Positions 19,290 to 32,800 of a DNA stretch of 64,000 nucleotides are shown one piece after another. The notes under the pieces were generated by a model. That model was not told the origin of the DNA. It saw only the letters and a list, made by a program, of their open reading frames with translations, and searched no databases. Every line of letters starts with the position of its first letter. Positions within the stretch are counted from its first letter, which is position 1. Source of the stretch: Brachionus plicatilis (lineage: Eukaryota; Rotifera; Eurotatoria; Ploima; Brachionidae); the NCBI GenBank assembly GCA_010279815.1, contig QEOQ01000251.1, positions 307,516 to 371,515 of the forward strand. The letters are read 5' to 3'. The position numbers were made by a program, and so were the translations under genes.

Positions 19290-19680
19290 ATTGTGAAATT
19301 CAAAAATAAATTGAACAAAAGTTCTTCTTTTTTTGATGAATTAATATTAAATTTAATAAAATATACTTAAAAAAATACTGCAAAAAAGTGCAACATATTT
19401 TGATGCACCTTTATTACTTAAAATAAAATCATTATTTCTTTTTTTTTAGTAAATTAAGCCAATAATCAATTTAAATTTTATTGATATTTTATTTTTTGTC
19501 TTATTAAAGCATGAGAAAAATTATTTTAAGTAAAAAAGGTGCAACATGTATGGTGCAACAACTATTACGTTTTTTTGCAGTATTTTTTTAAGTATATTTT
19601 ATTAACTTTAATTTTAATTCATCAAAAATGGAAGAACTTTTGTTTAATTTGTATTTGAATTTCATATTACCAAATTTGAA
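19290..19680. mobile_element. Fold-back element with TATACTTAAAAAAATACTGC arms
   Basis: About 165 bp on each side are inverted repeats: TTGAACAAAAGTTCTTC, ATATACTTAAAAAAATACTGC and AAGTGCAACAT on the left, with the complements on the right. The centre is AT-rich. It has no ORF. Confidence 0.75.
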
Positions 19681-19711
19681 AAGAGGGCCAAAGGAAGTTC
19701 ATTAGAAGTAA

Positions 19712-19990
19712 ATACCGTATACCCTTCTACGGTAATGCATACATTAAAACTTAAATTTCCGGTTTAAGTGCATTTTTAAAGCCGGAGAATCAAAAAATCG
19801 CAGGATTAATACTTAAATTTCAAAATTAAGTGCCGCACTAAAAGTTCAATTTTACAAATAGCTAGAAATTAAGTTTTAAGTTTAGACGCGTCTTTAAAAA
19901 ATAGATGAAAAAAAAAGATAAAAAGAATTTTTTTAATTCATTTCCTAATTTTAAGTGCGTCTATAAAATTTAGTTTATACAAAAACAGCA
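19712..19990. repeat. Single diverged end of the TACCGTAT family
   Basis: Starts ATACCGTATACCC and carries AATGCATACATTAAAACTT, GGTTTAAGTGC and GACGCGTC. No matching right end is found. Confidence 0.45.
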
Positions 19991-20602
19991 ACAATTAAAC
20001 AAAAAAATTCGAATTTTCAAATATTTATTTTGATTAAAATTATGTTAGCTTATATTTAAAATTATTTTATACTATTTTTTTTGAAAATTTAAACTTAACT
20101 AAATTTTTAACATAAGAAATTAAATATTCAATTTAAATTTTAAAATATTTTAAAAATTATTGCTAATTTTGCATAGCTGATATTCTTATTTATTTTTCTA
20201 GATCGTATTAAAATTGTAAATTAAACATAATTTTACTTAAAAAGCTAAAAACCAACTAATTGACTTTAAAATCTTTATTAGTTAAAAAATTTAGTTAAAA
20301 TTTGGTAAAACTAGCATCAAACTTTATTTTGATAATAAATCCATATTTTAGATTAATAAATTAATTTTATTAATATAATGGTATTTTTTTTACTTATCTT
20401 GTCAAATTATTGAAAAATCAGTAATTTTAGTTAATGATTTAGTACACGCCAATTTAAATTCTAAACTTGTCAGATTTAAAAAAAAATTAATTTCTTTCAA
20501 AAGTTGTAATTCTATTCACACATTAAATTTATCATTTTATTTTTTTATAAAAAATTGAATATTTTAAAAATTTGAAAACAAAAAACTTTTTTTATTTTTT
20601 AG
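19991..20602. other. Non-coding AT-rich interval
   Basis: Nothing recognised. Confidence 0.4.
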
Positions 20603-20701
20603 CAACAAACACCTCAAAAAATAAATTGCCGAGGCTATAAATTAGCAAACCACAAAGAATACTACATTTTAAAAGAACTAGTTTTGGCGTCAATCATTTA
20701 A
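20603..20701 (+). CDS. Possible terminal exon of an unrecognised gene
   Basis: A T-rich tract and AG (TTTATTTTTTAG) are followed by 32 open codons to TAA (start QQTPQKINCRGYKLANHKEY). Composition is protein-like. Open runs this long are expected by chance here, so the call is weak. The following 450 bp have an AATAAA near 21161 and no coding. Confidence 0.25.
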   Translation, partial: QQTPQKINCRGYKLANHKEYYILKELVLASII

Positions 20702-21756
20702 ATGAATGGCCGATTTATTTGAAATGAATAAATTTTTTTAATCTATTTTTATTTTATTTGACAGATTGAATATGCTATGAATATTCAAGTGAAATGAAAA
20801 ATCAATTGATTCAAAGTGACAATTGATCAAATCATTCTGAGCAAGGATTTGTGTAAATAGTTTGAAGCGCGATAAAATCAAATGAAATAAATCACAAATC
20901 TTTAGAAAAACATTTTAAAATTAAACAGATGTCAAACAAAAACTAGTTCAAATCGGCTCAAGTTTTTATTTTCAATTTGTTTAAGGTACATGGTTCAAGA
21001 TTTGATCTCTTGGCTTAAATCGATAGCTAACAGATTTATCTCATATTTATTTAAAGATAACGCAGTATTCTTTGTATAAATGCTGCCGGATTTATCAGTT
21101 TGAGAAGAATTGTTTGTTGAATTTTAACAAATGATTAGCAGAGCCCAATTGATTTGTAATAAAAATAAAGAAACTTCATAAGTTTGTTTAAACGGCTTTT
21201 GCCGAGACTAGAAAGGCTGTAGTTTTGTATTTTGCACTTTTATAGCTATGCTAGTTCAACTTGTGCCGGTTTAATTATCAGATTAAAATAAATGGTTTTA
21301 AGGTCTATTTCTTTTAAAAGTTTTCTAAAAATTATTTGAAATATTTTACTGATAATTAGAAAAAATTTAAATATAATTTAACGCATAGTTACTGAAAAAT
21401 AATTAACACAATTAATTTTATTTAAATTCAAATTTTTTTTCTTGAAATTATCTCATTTTTAAAACTTCTGTTTTTTTTTATTTTGTTTGTTGAGCGAAAA
21501 ACATTTAAAAATTGTTATTTTTTTAACTTTCTTTTTTATTTTAATTATAATCTAGATCACTTTTTAGATGATCTTTATTTTGAAAATTTAAAATTCAGAA
21601 TTAGTTTTTTTGGATTTATTTTATTTAAAATTGAATAATCAAATTTTTTAGAGGTAAAGACAATATTATTAGGTAACAATATTTTTTGTACTTGACGTAT
21701 TTTCTAAATATAAGATTTAAAAATTTTTTTTTTATTCTTTTTTATTTTTATTTGTA
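20702..21756. other. Non-coding interval
   Basis: Moderately AT-rich and without an ORF of note. The first 500 bp could be a 3' UTR of the 20603 exon. Confidence 0.3.
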
Positions 21757-22208
21757 TCAAAAATCATGGACAGACAATGAGAAAATTATAATAACCAAAA
21801 ATTCTGATTTATTTTGTAAAAATTTATGTATATTTAAATAAGTAAAAAATATAAATTGAAATTTATTTATTGCTTTTATTCTATTTCTTTTTGTTTTTTT
21901 GTTATTACTTTTTAAAAGTAAAAGTGCTCGAGCATGCCAGGTTTAAACGACCTTACTAAAGCTTCCGACCAAACCACTAGTAAACTGGGCTCTGTCAAAG
22001 ACCCTGTCTTCATTTCTAATTTTGTTCTAATTTTAGGCGATAAATTAAAAAAGAATAATAATTTAAAGTGAATACGAATCTAATAATTAATTAAAGAACA
22101 AAAAGGAGCATAAAGAAACAGGCTGAAATCAATAAAAAATACCAAAAATTACCGCAAGGATTGTATTTTTATGACATTTTAATTGTCTATCCATGATTTT
22201 TGATGTAT
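21757..22208. mobile_element. TIR element (ATCAAAAATCATGGA-AGACAAT) with a GC-rich coding-like island
   Basis: ATCAAAAATCATGGACAGACAATGA at the left is inverted at the right as ATTGTCTATCCATGATTTTTGAT. Inside, 21928-22070 is much GC-richer than its flanks and is open on both strands: 45 codons on plus from ATG 21934, and 33 codons on minus (SLLVVWSEALVRSFKPGM). The minus frame looks more like a protein. The island may be a relic of the element's own gene. Confidence 0.5.
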
Positions 22209-25200
22209 AATTGAAAAAATTTTAAAAATTTATTTTGAAGTTTTGGATTTCTTTTGAAGGTTCAGAAGAAAAATTGTTAATTTTGAAAAAAAGCATCAAA
22301 AAGATTTTAGAACATTTTCAAATAAAAATTTCTAAAATTAATACTTTTTTCGGGAAAAAACTTATTTAAGTTTTTGTCACAAATTTTTCACATGTTTCAA
22401 TTATTTCTTCTTAAAAAGTTCTGTCAACAAAAAAATTGGAATGTTATTAAAATCAGTCAAATCATTAAATTTTGTATTTTGTGTGTTTTTTTTGGTAGTA
22501 TAACTACTTTTTTTGGTCCCAATTTAATTCGAAAATCTATTTTTGTGTCACTTTTTTCTTCCATGAAGGTTCAATCGAAGCTCTCTAACTATTCTGACGT
22601 GTCGCTAAACTAGTTATAAATAAATGAATAATAAATACTTTTTGATGTGGTTTTTTGTAGAAATAAAAAAATCAAATTAAAAAAATTTTCTTTTAAAATT
22701 TTTTAATTTTCTTGAAAAATATCATAAACTTACGTAAAAATTTTTTAATTCCAATCATCCGCTGTTATATTGATATTTTTTTTCAAGATTTCCGATAAAT
22801 TCAACTTAAATTCAAATTTGACGAGTATTTAAAATTTATATTGAAAATATCCTAAAACTGTGTTGTGAGTTTTTTTAGGCAGTTTATAAGGTGGTTCAAA
22901 TCATAAGCCCTAATTCTCCAGAGTATTAGAATTTTGGAATCTAAATTTTGGTTTTTGAGGATGAAAAATTTGTTTTTAAACACAAAAATATTTCGTGGAA
23001 ATATAAAAAAAAAGGGGATCCAAAGCCCAACTTTCTAAAGAGCTGAAAAAATAAAAAATATAAGGTTGTTTTTGAAATTTTAATTTTTTATTTTGATTAT
23101 ATATTAAAATTTACGTCAAATTGTTCAAGAATTTTTGAATATTAATTAAAATAAAATCGTGTTTTAAATAAAAAAAATTCAAAAAAATGTACTCTTTTTT
23201 CTAATGTGTCTTTAAATTTTTGTTTCGTCAAGATGACTTTTAAAGATGAAAATTTGTTAAATCAAACATTTTAGATTTTAAACTTAATTATTTTCAAGGA
23301 GGCCTTTTTTGGATGCAATAGCGATAAAATTTTATTTATTTTTTATTTTTTTCACAGAAAAACTCTACCATCGCTAACTAAAGCCTTAATTTTATCTACG
23401 TGAGGTTTTTTTAAAAGATAAAAAAAATATTTTTTATTAATTTTATGAAATTTTGAAATTATTTTGAATTAATTCATCAAGTTATTTTAATATTGGATAC
23501 CAGTTTAATGGTTATTTACAATTTTTGCCTCATTGTCGAAGGACATATATACAAACAATCAAAACTCGATTTTTTGCTTAAATTTTTTCAGACGGACTCT
23601 TACTTAACTAGGTGATTTTTGCTTAAAAATGACCTTTTTTGATAATCTTATTATTATTATTTTACATTCACTGTTTAATGAAAGTGCGATTTTAAGTGCG
23701 ATATTGCGATTCTTCAGCCTTTCGCGATCAGCTTTTCTTAATAAAAATCGTTGAAAAAGAAAATCATAATCTATTTTTATTAGTGAAAAGTACGAACTTT
23801 TAATATAATAAAGAAATTAAGGGAAAGAAAACTAATTTCATCGAGATATTAAGCCTTAAAGTTGAGGTTTTATTCAGTTTCGACAATTATTTGAAGCAAA
23901 ATATCTTCTTAAAGAAAAAACCAAAACCTAATTCCTAAATAACCCATGGCATCCTTCTTTCAAAATAAATAATTAAAATATTTTTAATATTATTTCTTAC
24001 CTCTAGCAAACATAATTTGCAGATAAATTTTTGGAGGTTTACAAGAACTAGAAAATCAAACATATATCGTTACCCCAAACCTAAAACCTAAAAATTTTAA
24101 ATCTGCGTGAAAAATTAGATAGGTAAAATTTAATAGAAAAAATATTTTAGGCTAATTTCTTAATTAGGGTTTATCATTTGGGGCACCTTAAAAATTCCAA
24201 AATTATGAAATTAAACCAAATATTATATATTTTTTTGATGACAAAACTTCACTTTCGTTCCTTTGAAAATTTTTTTTTTTCATATAGCAATTGACATGAC
24301 CTGAGATTGAGTCCTTTCATTGTATTTTTTCATGCCATATTCAAATTTGAGCTTAGTTTTTTTTAATGATAAGTTATAAATCTAAGATTCCTGAGGAAAT
24401 AGACTAATTTTAATTTAATTTTTAGGCAAAAAATAAGTTTACATAATAAAAAGAGATAATATTACCTGTTTGTATACAATTCCAAATTTGCGTATTTTTT
24501 TAAGACCAAATAAATAAGAAAATATAAAAATAAATGCAGCATTTGTAGTTGTTTACAAAAATAATTTATTTACTTTCTTTTTTTTTTTCATTTTTTGATC
24601 AAGAAGATCTACCTAGTTTTCTCTTTGTTGTCCACTCGCTGTCTCTTTCTTCTTCTAATCACTCTTTTTTAAAACAGGTTGCTCATTTAATATTGAAAAA
24701 TTTTTAAACAAATATTTAAAGATAAATTAAAATAAAAATTTCGGGGTATGCTTCAAAAGGTTGTTTTATTTTTATAAAAAATTTTAGTTTTTATTCAATT
24801 CATTGCTGATACATAAAAAAAGGAATATTTTTTTATTATACTAAACACACTTTATTTATTTTTTTTATTGATCATTAAATGAACTTTATTTTCAGTTTCA
24901 TTGTTTTTAATTTATACTATACGCGATTATTAACTGAGAATTAAATCAAATTATTTTACTCAAAATAAAGTTACTAAAATTATTTCGTATTTTTTAAATT
25001 TATTCTATTTAAAAATTGTACAAAATTATTTAGCAAACGTTTAATTAATTTGATAATAAACCAAGCATTTTTTTCAAAAGAATCTACTTCTAAGCTTCAC
25101 CAAATTAAAGACGCTTTAATTTCAAGATTAATTAACAGGCTTGTGCCTATATCTTTAAGGCTGATTAACACTTCATTTATTTAAATTAAATTTAAAATAT

Positions 25201-26789
25201 TTTTATTAAATTTAAAAATAAAAGGAATAAAAATCAATTTTTGTCTATTTACTTAAGTCTTGGGCTGTTTCAAAATACAGTCGAAATTAAATTAAACTTA
25301 AAATTCTACTAAAGACATGATGAAAGTTCGTGTAATAAACCCCACAAAATACAAAAGATAATTTTTAAATTATTAATGCTTCATATAGATACGACTTATT
25401 CAGTCAAATTTCATTTCTATCTTCTATTGTTTTGGTCAATCCAACATGATCAAAAATAATCTTCAGTAAATTACCACATTAAATCGATTTTTGGATATGG
25501 GTGGTAACATGGTTAGTTTATTTTTTCGTCCAAATTTTTAATCATATTTAATTATTAATCATTTTAATTATTAAAAATGGTTCATTAAAAAATTTTCAAA
25601 TGTTTTTTTAGAAATTTGGACATGCTTATTTTGGTCATAGTGTTCTAGTTCTCTAAATAACTAAATCATCTAAATATTACATATGCATGTTTAGTTTATT
25701 ATATAAAAGTATATAATTATTATTGTTAAGTTTCTTTCCATTTTTTTCTATCTCTTTCTTCTTTATACATTGTATTTTTCTTTTGGCTAAAAGCGACCAA
25801 AAACTTAACTAAATAAAATATTTACTAAGAATTTCTTTTATTTCTTATAAATATTCTTCTTTATTCTAAAAATATTAACAACAAAATAATAGAATTTTAA
25901 TTTGATTCACTAAAATGCAAGAAAAAAATTACGAAACTAAAAAATTAAATTTTTTTAAACTCCTTTCAAAATTCATTTAGAATTTATTAAAATTAAGATT
26001 ATTTTCAATATAAGAAAGATAAATTGATTTTTTTCTATTTTTATTTTTAGTCAAATTGTATATTTAATTCAAATAAAAATACAAATCATTTGTACGAATT
26101 TTATGTGAATAAAAAAAAAATTTTTATCAAGGAAAACTTTACTTATCAAAAGGATTTTTTAACTTTTATAAGTGCTTTTGCCGAAAAAATACTAATAATT
26201 GAATCTGTATTTTTATTTTTTCCAATAATTTGTTAAAATAAATTAATTGATTTTAAATTTTCACATAAAATTTTCTGGTTTAAAATTCAATATTGACTAA
26301 ATATTAAAATTTTTTATCGAAATACAAAATTCATCTACTTTGTTTCATACTAATAAGTCTCTGCACAAGCCCTGCCAAAAAAGATTTTTTTATTCTTGTT
26401 TTTTTGTACATTCTACTTCTTAAATAGATTTCTTAGATTTCATACAACCTGGAAGAGCACTCATTTCTTTTATTTGATATTTAATAGTTCTAAGTGTTTG
26501 GGGCAATGTGAAATTTTAGCAAAAAAATTGCAATTGAAAAAGTAAAAACTTTATAATTTTTTTTCTAATTGTGAAAAAATGGTTCTGCAAAAAGTAAAAT
26601 ATTGTAAAAATTTGTACAAACGAATTCTTGGCTCTGCAAAAATTCTGAAATTTTCTGTAAAATGCGCACCATCAAAGTACTCAGTATTGAGTTCAAAGCA
26701 GTTTACAAAATTTTTAATAACAACTAATTTTGATTAAATAAATCAAAATAAAACACAAATATAGAAGTAAATTTATCTTTATTTTTTAC
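22209..26789. other. 4.6 kb without a recognisable gene
   Basis: AT-rich throughout. Short open runs with AG before them occur (for example 23358-23399 with a following GTGAGG) but are not distinguishable from chance. No repeats of note. Confidence 0.4.
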
Positions 26790-26791
26790 TA

Positions 26792-26828
26792 GGCGTTTCG
26801 ATCAAATGAGCTTCGTCAGGTTTATGAC
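26792..26828 (-). ncRNA. Hammerhead-ribozyme-like core
   Basis: The minus strand reads CCTGACGA-AGCTCATTTGATC-GAAACGCC. This contains the two invariant hammerhead core boxes (CUGANGA and GAAA) joined by a short stem-loop GCTC-ATTT-GATC with one mismatch. Such compact cores are known from Penelope-like retroelements. A closing stem with a cleavage triplet was not clearly found, so activity is uncertain. Confidence 0.4.
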
Positions 26829-26830
26829 TG

Positions 26831-29800
26831 AAATAAAAATAAATTTTGTTAAATATAATTAATTATTAAAGTAATACAAAAATTAATTTATAAATGGTAC
26901 GATTTCAAACAAAAAAATCCGAATTAAAAGACGTTAAAGCTAAATTGAATTAAAAAAATGTAATATTATTATCGCAAACTTAAGATCAATGTTAACAAAA
27001 TAATCAAAATAAATTTTGACTTCAAATTTTAGAAAATTAAATTATTAAAGGAAAATTTAAATGATGTCACGCTAATAATTGGGTGACATAAGCAAGGATA
27101 ATTAGAAGATTTATTTTGTTTCACTGGCCAGTGAGTCAAAGTAGAATATAATTCTCTCTTGGTAGCTGGCTTTTTCATTTATTTATAATTAAAAAGATTA
27201 AAAAAATAAACCAAGGCTATGACATATCCTTTTCATTTTCGAATTTTTTTTAATTAAGAAAAATTTGGAATAAATGTTTTTTTCTCGAAAACAAAGTATT
27301 ACAAATAAAAAAATTTTAGAATCAAAAATAAAAAAATGTTATTGCTTAGATATATTTATTTTTTACTCAATCTCATTTCACAGATTTTACATTTATCTAC
27401 ATTTAAGTTTGATCGGTCGGATCGGTTCAAATAATTTCTTGTCACTGAAATTTTTCTGACTAACTAGCTTATTTTTTTATTTATTTAATGCGTGGTATTT
27501 TTGTAAGAATTATGAAATAATTAGCACATTTATGGCTTTTTAATTAAAGCCATAAATTTTTTCTATTTTTTAAATTTTTTTTAATTTTTTTAAATTGAAA
27601 AATTGAAAGAAAATTCTGATTAAAATCTGTTTAAAAATTATATTTTGGCTAATAAGAGTCAACTTTCGGGCCAAATTTATTTAATAAAAAATTTCACCCT
27701 TATAAACTTTAAAAAAAATTATATGAAAAAGCAAGAATTTATAGATAAAATTCAAAATTAAATAGATTGTAAAAATATTTATTTTCTTATTAGATAAAAT
27801 TATTTGATTAATTGGTCACAAAATTTACCAGTCCCGAAATTTTTGTTTTTTCTTTGTTCTAAAATTCACAATGCCATTTTTTTTTAGCAATTCTGTCAGC
27901 ATCAAGAATCATCAAAGGGCTAAACGGAATATAATGCTTCCACACATTAATTCATTCAGAAATCTCCTAGAAGGCACATTTGTTGCTGAATCCCTTTCAT
28001 AATAAGGATGGCCTAAAAGAAAGTTACGAATCAACGTTGCTATGAGAAATCAAATTTTTTGGATACATTGATATTTTCTAAAGTTATATAATTTTGAAAT
28101 TTTTGTTCAAGTTAATTAATGAATAAACCAAATATGATTTTAGGGTGTTCAAGTGAATGGTTATTTCAAAAATGGCGTCGAAAGACGTAATTAGAGAGAA
28201 CAAAAAAATTCTTTTGTAAAATTAATTGCTTCCGCAATCTGACTAAATAAAAGTTTACAAAGAGCTAGACTTGCTAAAGAAAGAAAACCCTCCTGCTATT
28301 TGTATTTCAGAAAAATTTAAGAGAAAAATTATTTTTTTTAAGCTTTAGATTTTTAAATAAGCTAAATTTTTTTCAATATTTCAATAAAAAAAGAGTTTAA
28401 AAGATATCCGAAAATCAATTTTTTTTAGATTGAAGAGCTGTCACTGAGTTTCAATAAATTATAAAATTTTTAAAAATTCTTAAAAATATTTATTCAAATA
28501 AAAAAAAACAGGAAAAATTTTATGCATTAATATGTTTGACATTAATTTTATTTGTTAATAAATTATAACCACTAGGTATGTCACTATGAAATAGAAGTTT
28601 TATTTTTTTCTTTCGAACAAAGAACAAAAAATTTTAATTAACAAATTCATAATAGAAAAATAGGAAAAGGCTGAAATTTTTCTATTAGCTTTTTTGAGAA
28701 ACAATTTTTTTTTCTCTCAGAAAGAAACACTAACAATTCTGTAAAGTAATTTTTTTTTTTTAAATTCTATTTTGTTATCAAGTGTTTCAACAATAATTTA
28801 ATTGAAAAAAATTAATCTTTCAGTTTCACTTTTTTTAGGCTTTTATTGTTAAAAATACTGATTAAAAAAAAGAGCTAAAAATTAAAAAAATTTTTTTAAT
28901 TTTTAAATTGATATTTTCATTTTTTTAGAAAAGAATGCGTCAAATTTATTTATAAAAAATGTAAAAATTTAACATAAGCAAAGTTAACAAAAATTAAAAA
29001 AAAAAACTCTTTTTAAAAAAAAAAAAATTCTAATTTTTAAATTTAAATCACAACTAAGAAGAAAATGATTATTTTTAGTTAATTCATAAAATAGCGAAAA
29101 TTATGTAAAGGATCTGAATGAAACAAAATAATTTTTATAATAGGTTAAAATTCGATCTATCAAAAGAATATAAAACTTGTATTTAATCAGTTGTTATGCG
29201 AATAAACGCAAAATGAATAGCTGAGCCTAAATTAAAAAAATATTTTCTAAAATACAACTGGTTGTTTACAATTTATGCCTATTAATAATTTATCTTTAGT
29301 TAAAACTGAAATTTATTCCATCTTAATGCATTTTTGAAAATAAGAACTACAACCAAAAAATAATCAAAAATGCGTTTGGTTGCAAATTTTTGCAATCGAA
29401 AATTTGCTGGCTGGCCTAATTTCGAACTGTGTCGAATTAAGCGGCCATCTTGAGCAATTTAAGAGCTCAATATTCTAAATAATGGCCACGGGCTACATTA
29501 GTTTTTGACCAACAATTAAAAAAACATTTCCAAGTTGAAATTTTCGAGTGTCAAAAACTAATTTCAAGCCTGGCTTGAGCAAATTTAGATTTAAAAGTCT
29601 TGTTACCTTTAAGTGTATTCTAAATTAATTTTAGTATTTTAGAAGTTTGTTCGTACCTTGACGTGCACACAAATTTATGTGTTTATCTTGTTTGAAATTT
29701 AAAAAACATTTAAATTTATTACTTGATTTAGATCGAGATTTAATGTGAGATCTTGGAGCAAACTCAAATTTACATTTTTAATTTTTAAAATTGGACTTGA

Positions 29801-32800
29801 ATTCAATAGTTTGAGTAAAATTTTTAATTTTTTTTTTTTTTAATTTAGAAAGTTGTTTATTTGTAATTAATTAGCCAGATTGATTGAAATATATCTAGGT
29901 AAATTCAATTATTTTAAGAGATTTCAAAACGATTTAAGTTTACTTTTAAATGCTAGAAACTTAAATTTAAATATTTTAATTCAGTATTTGTTACCTTTAA
30001 TGACATTTTTTTTGAAGAAAATTTTTTTTATTTCTAGATAATTTTTTTCCAGCCTTTTTTTCGGGTCAAATGGATGTTGGTTACAAAAGGCAATACAAGC
30101 CAAAGTGATCCAACATCTTCTATTTCTGAATTTTTTTAATTTCAATCATCATCTATTAAATATTTTTAATAATTAGTAAAATAAGTTCAATTCTTTCCTC
30201 ATAAATTTCGTGAATGGACACGTAATTTTTGAAAGCTACGTTATTTCAAATTCTGTTGACTTTATAAAAGAAAAGAAAAGTAAATTTTTTTTGATTTTTT
30301 TAACAATTTTTGTTTTAAGTTAAATAAAATTGTTTTTTTTATTTTTTTCCAATTTTTTCTAAATTTAATTAATAAAAATTTTTGGTGTATTTTTAAGTTT
30401 ATCATTTTTATTTTAATATTCCTTTTTTTCTAAAATTAAGAGTGTCTTGAATTTGGTCAAAGTTCCAAGTTCAGCTTAAACAAAAAAATTTAAAAAAATT
30501 ATTTCAACATCTTAAATTTTTAATTTACTAAACGCTTTTGTCTATCTTTTTAAATAATTAAATGATAAATTATGCAACATTATTAAAAAAATTTAGATTT
30601 ATTGACTTTTCTCTAGATTTTGAAAGAATTTAAAAATTTTTTTGTTATTAAATGTTTATCTTTGTAATGAACTTGAAAATGCTCAAATATGAAGAAAATA
30701 GTAATTTTGTGATTCAGTGAAAAATTTATAATTCTGTAAAAGTATAATTAATTTTCAAAAAGGTCATATTTAAGCTCACTTAGAGCTAGTAATTTCTCGA
30801 ATTTTTTTAATTTTAAATTTTGGCTTATTTTTTAAGCCTTAAATTTTATTAAAATAAACTTTAAATTAATTTTTTTATCGTAAAATTTTGCCTACTTATT
30901 TTACTTAATATAATTCATTTCTTTGTGAATTATTACAATCCGAGCTGTTTTTACTTATCTTTGATCAAATAAACTCAAATATTCAGCATTTTCCTTGCCA
31001 ATAAATGAGTTAAATTCTAGAAAAATAAAACTTTTGGAATTATTTATAAAATTATAGAAACGATTAAAAATTTTCTATTTTTTCTAAATTTAAGTTGAAT
31101 TTTTGGACATTCAATTTGATTTTTATAAAATGGAAGATCAGTTAAATTAAAGTTTGCTTTTAAAATAGAAAAAAACTTAGTTTGAATGACAAAACCGCGA
31201 AAGAAAAGAATTTAAATTTCGCTTTTATTCTAACAGTAGGAGGCTAAGCTTTGCAATAATTAAATTTTTTATAAAAGTCATATAATTATAACCTGTATCT
31301 ATTTTATTCAAAAAAAAACTATAATACTGAATTAGGAACAAACTTATTTATTTAAGTGCAATATGAAAACTTGGTGCAAAAATAAAAAATTTATTTATGC
31401 ATTTTTAAATGAAATATTAATTTGTATTATTCTTTTTTTTTGCATTTCGATTTTCATATTTAAAAATAAAAGATAATATCTAATTTATATTTTTCGATTT
31501 AATTTTTTTTTTTTTTTAATAAATGTACAAAGTTTTCAAATTGCCTTATTTAACATATTTTTTTTGTAAAACATAACATTAATTTTTTTGATAAATAAAA
31601 ATCAAAACAAGTTTTAAACAAGTTTGTTTAAGACAAAACAAGTTTTTTAAAATCTTTTTGGATTTGCATAGTTCTAAACAATTTAAAGTAGAAGATAACT
31701 TACTTTTTTAACTCAGTTATTTTTTTTTAAATTGTAAATTAGTTTTATTTTTATCAATTATGTGTTAGAAAATGAGGAAAGAGATAAAATGAAACGTAAT
31801 TAAATACAAAAAATGGTTTAAATTAATCAATTTAGTACCTTTATCAGTATTTTAGTTTTTTATTTACATATTATTGTTATTTTATCGACCCCATTTAATG
31901 TGTACATGAATATTTAATTGTATAAATAGTTTAAGATGTTTTCACTTAATTCTTCAGGAATCGATACAATATAAATTATCTAATCGAAAATACTGAATTC
32001 AATTAATCTATTTTTTGACGATTTTTGTAAATAATAAAGAAAAGATTACATGGAAATACATTTTTTGTTGAAGAGGTTCATACTTTTTATCTTTATTTTG
32101 TTTGTTTCTTAGTTGGCCAGATAGAGGTTCAAAACAAAAGTCTGCGTGCATTTTATATCGATATAAAAAAGTAAAAAAAATTGAATGTACATTTAAATTT
32201 AATTAATAGTTACATATTAAAAAATTAAAATAAATAATTTAATTTAAAGAAGAGAATAAAAAATTTTATTTTCTGTTTTTAAAAAAAAAAGATGCATAAG
32301 TTTAACTTTGCAATTTTTCCATGAATTTAGCCATGAATTGAAGAAACATCACGTGAATAAAAGCATAGATTGGCCAAACAAACAGATTATTTTGCCCTCT
32401 AAATAATCACCTGTACGGTTAAGGTAGAAAAAGAACTTTTAAATTGGGAGTAAAACATATAAAAAGAGATCTCATGTAAACAAAATTTTTATTTTATATA
32501 AAAAAGAGAATAAAACATTCAACCTAGTTGAACCTGAACATGTTTTGCAAATTGGGCTATTAATAATATAAATTCTAAATCACTGATATTTAATCACTTC
32601 TTTTTCTACGATCTTCTAGTTTCGTTATTTTTTTAATTTATGTTATGTTATATTCTATTTTAAAGTTAGTTTTTAAGCTAAGTTTAAATCTGTCTTCTTT
32701 TAAAAACTGAAATAAATAGCAATTTCAGATTTCATTTTTATTTCATCAGGAATTATATTTTTAATGATGTTTAAATGTCGATAAAATTTTCTTAAACTAT

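Noticed and set aside
21928..22000. Polylinker or vector contamination suggested by clustered restriction-type palindromes
   Set aside because: Flanks are native AT-rich transposon ends and the order does not match a vector I know. Kept as a finding only for checking.
22374..22613. 79-codon hydrophobic frame
   Set aside because: No ATG at its start, T-rich composition and no family. Likely chance.
23358..23399. 42-bp internal exon flanked by CACAG and GTGAGG
   Set aside because: Good splice signals, but 14 codons cannot be distinguished from chance and no neighbouring exon was found.
27396..27430. GATCGGTCGGATCGGTTC as a tRNA or satellite piece
   Set aside because: Too short and without stems or repeats around it.
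30053..30139. Terminal exon after TTTTTTTCCAG (VKWMLVTKGNTSQSD)
   Set aside because: About 28 open codons, expected many times by chance in DNA with this stop density.
32112..32171. Exon candidate WPDRGSKQKSACILYRY
   Set aside because: Nice composition and splice-like borders, but no family, and within chance expectation.
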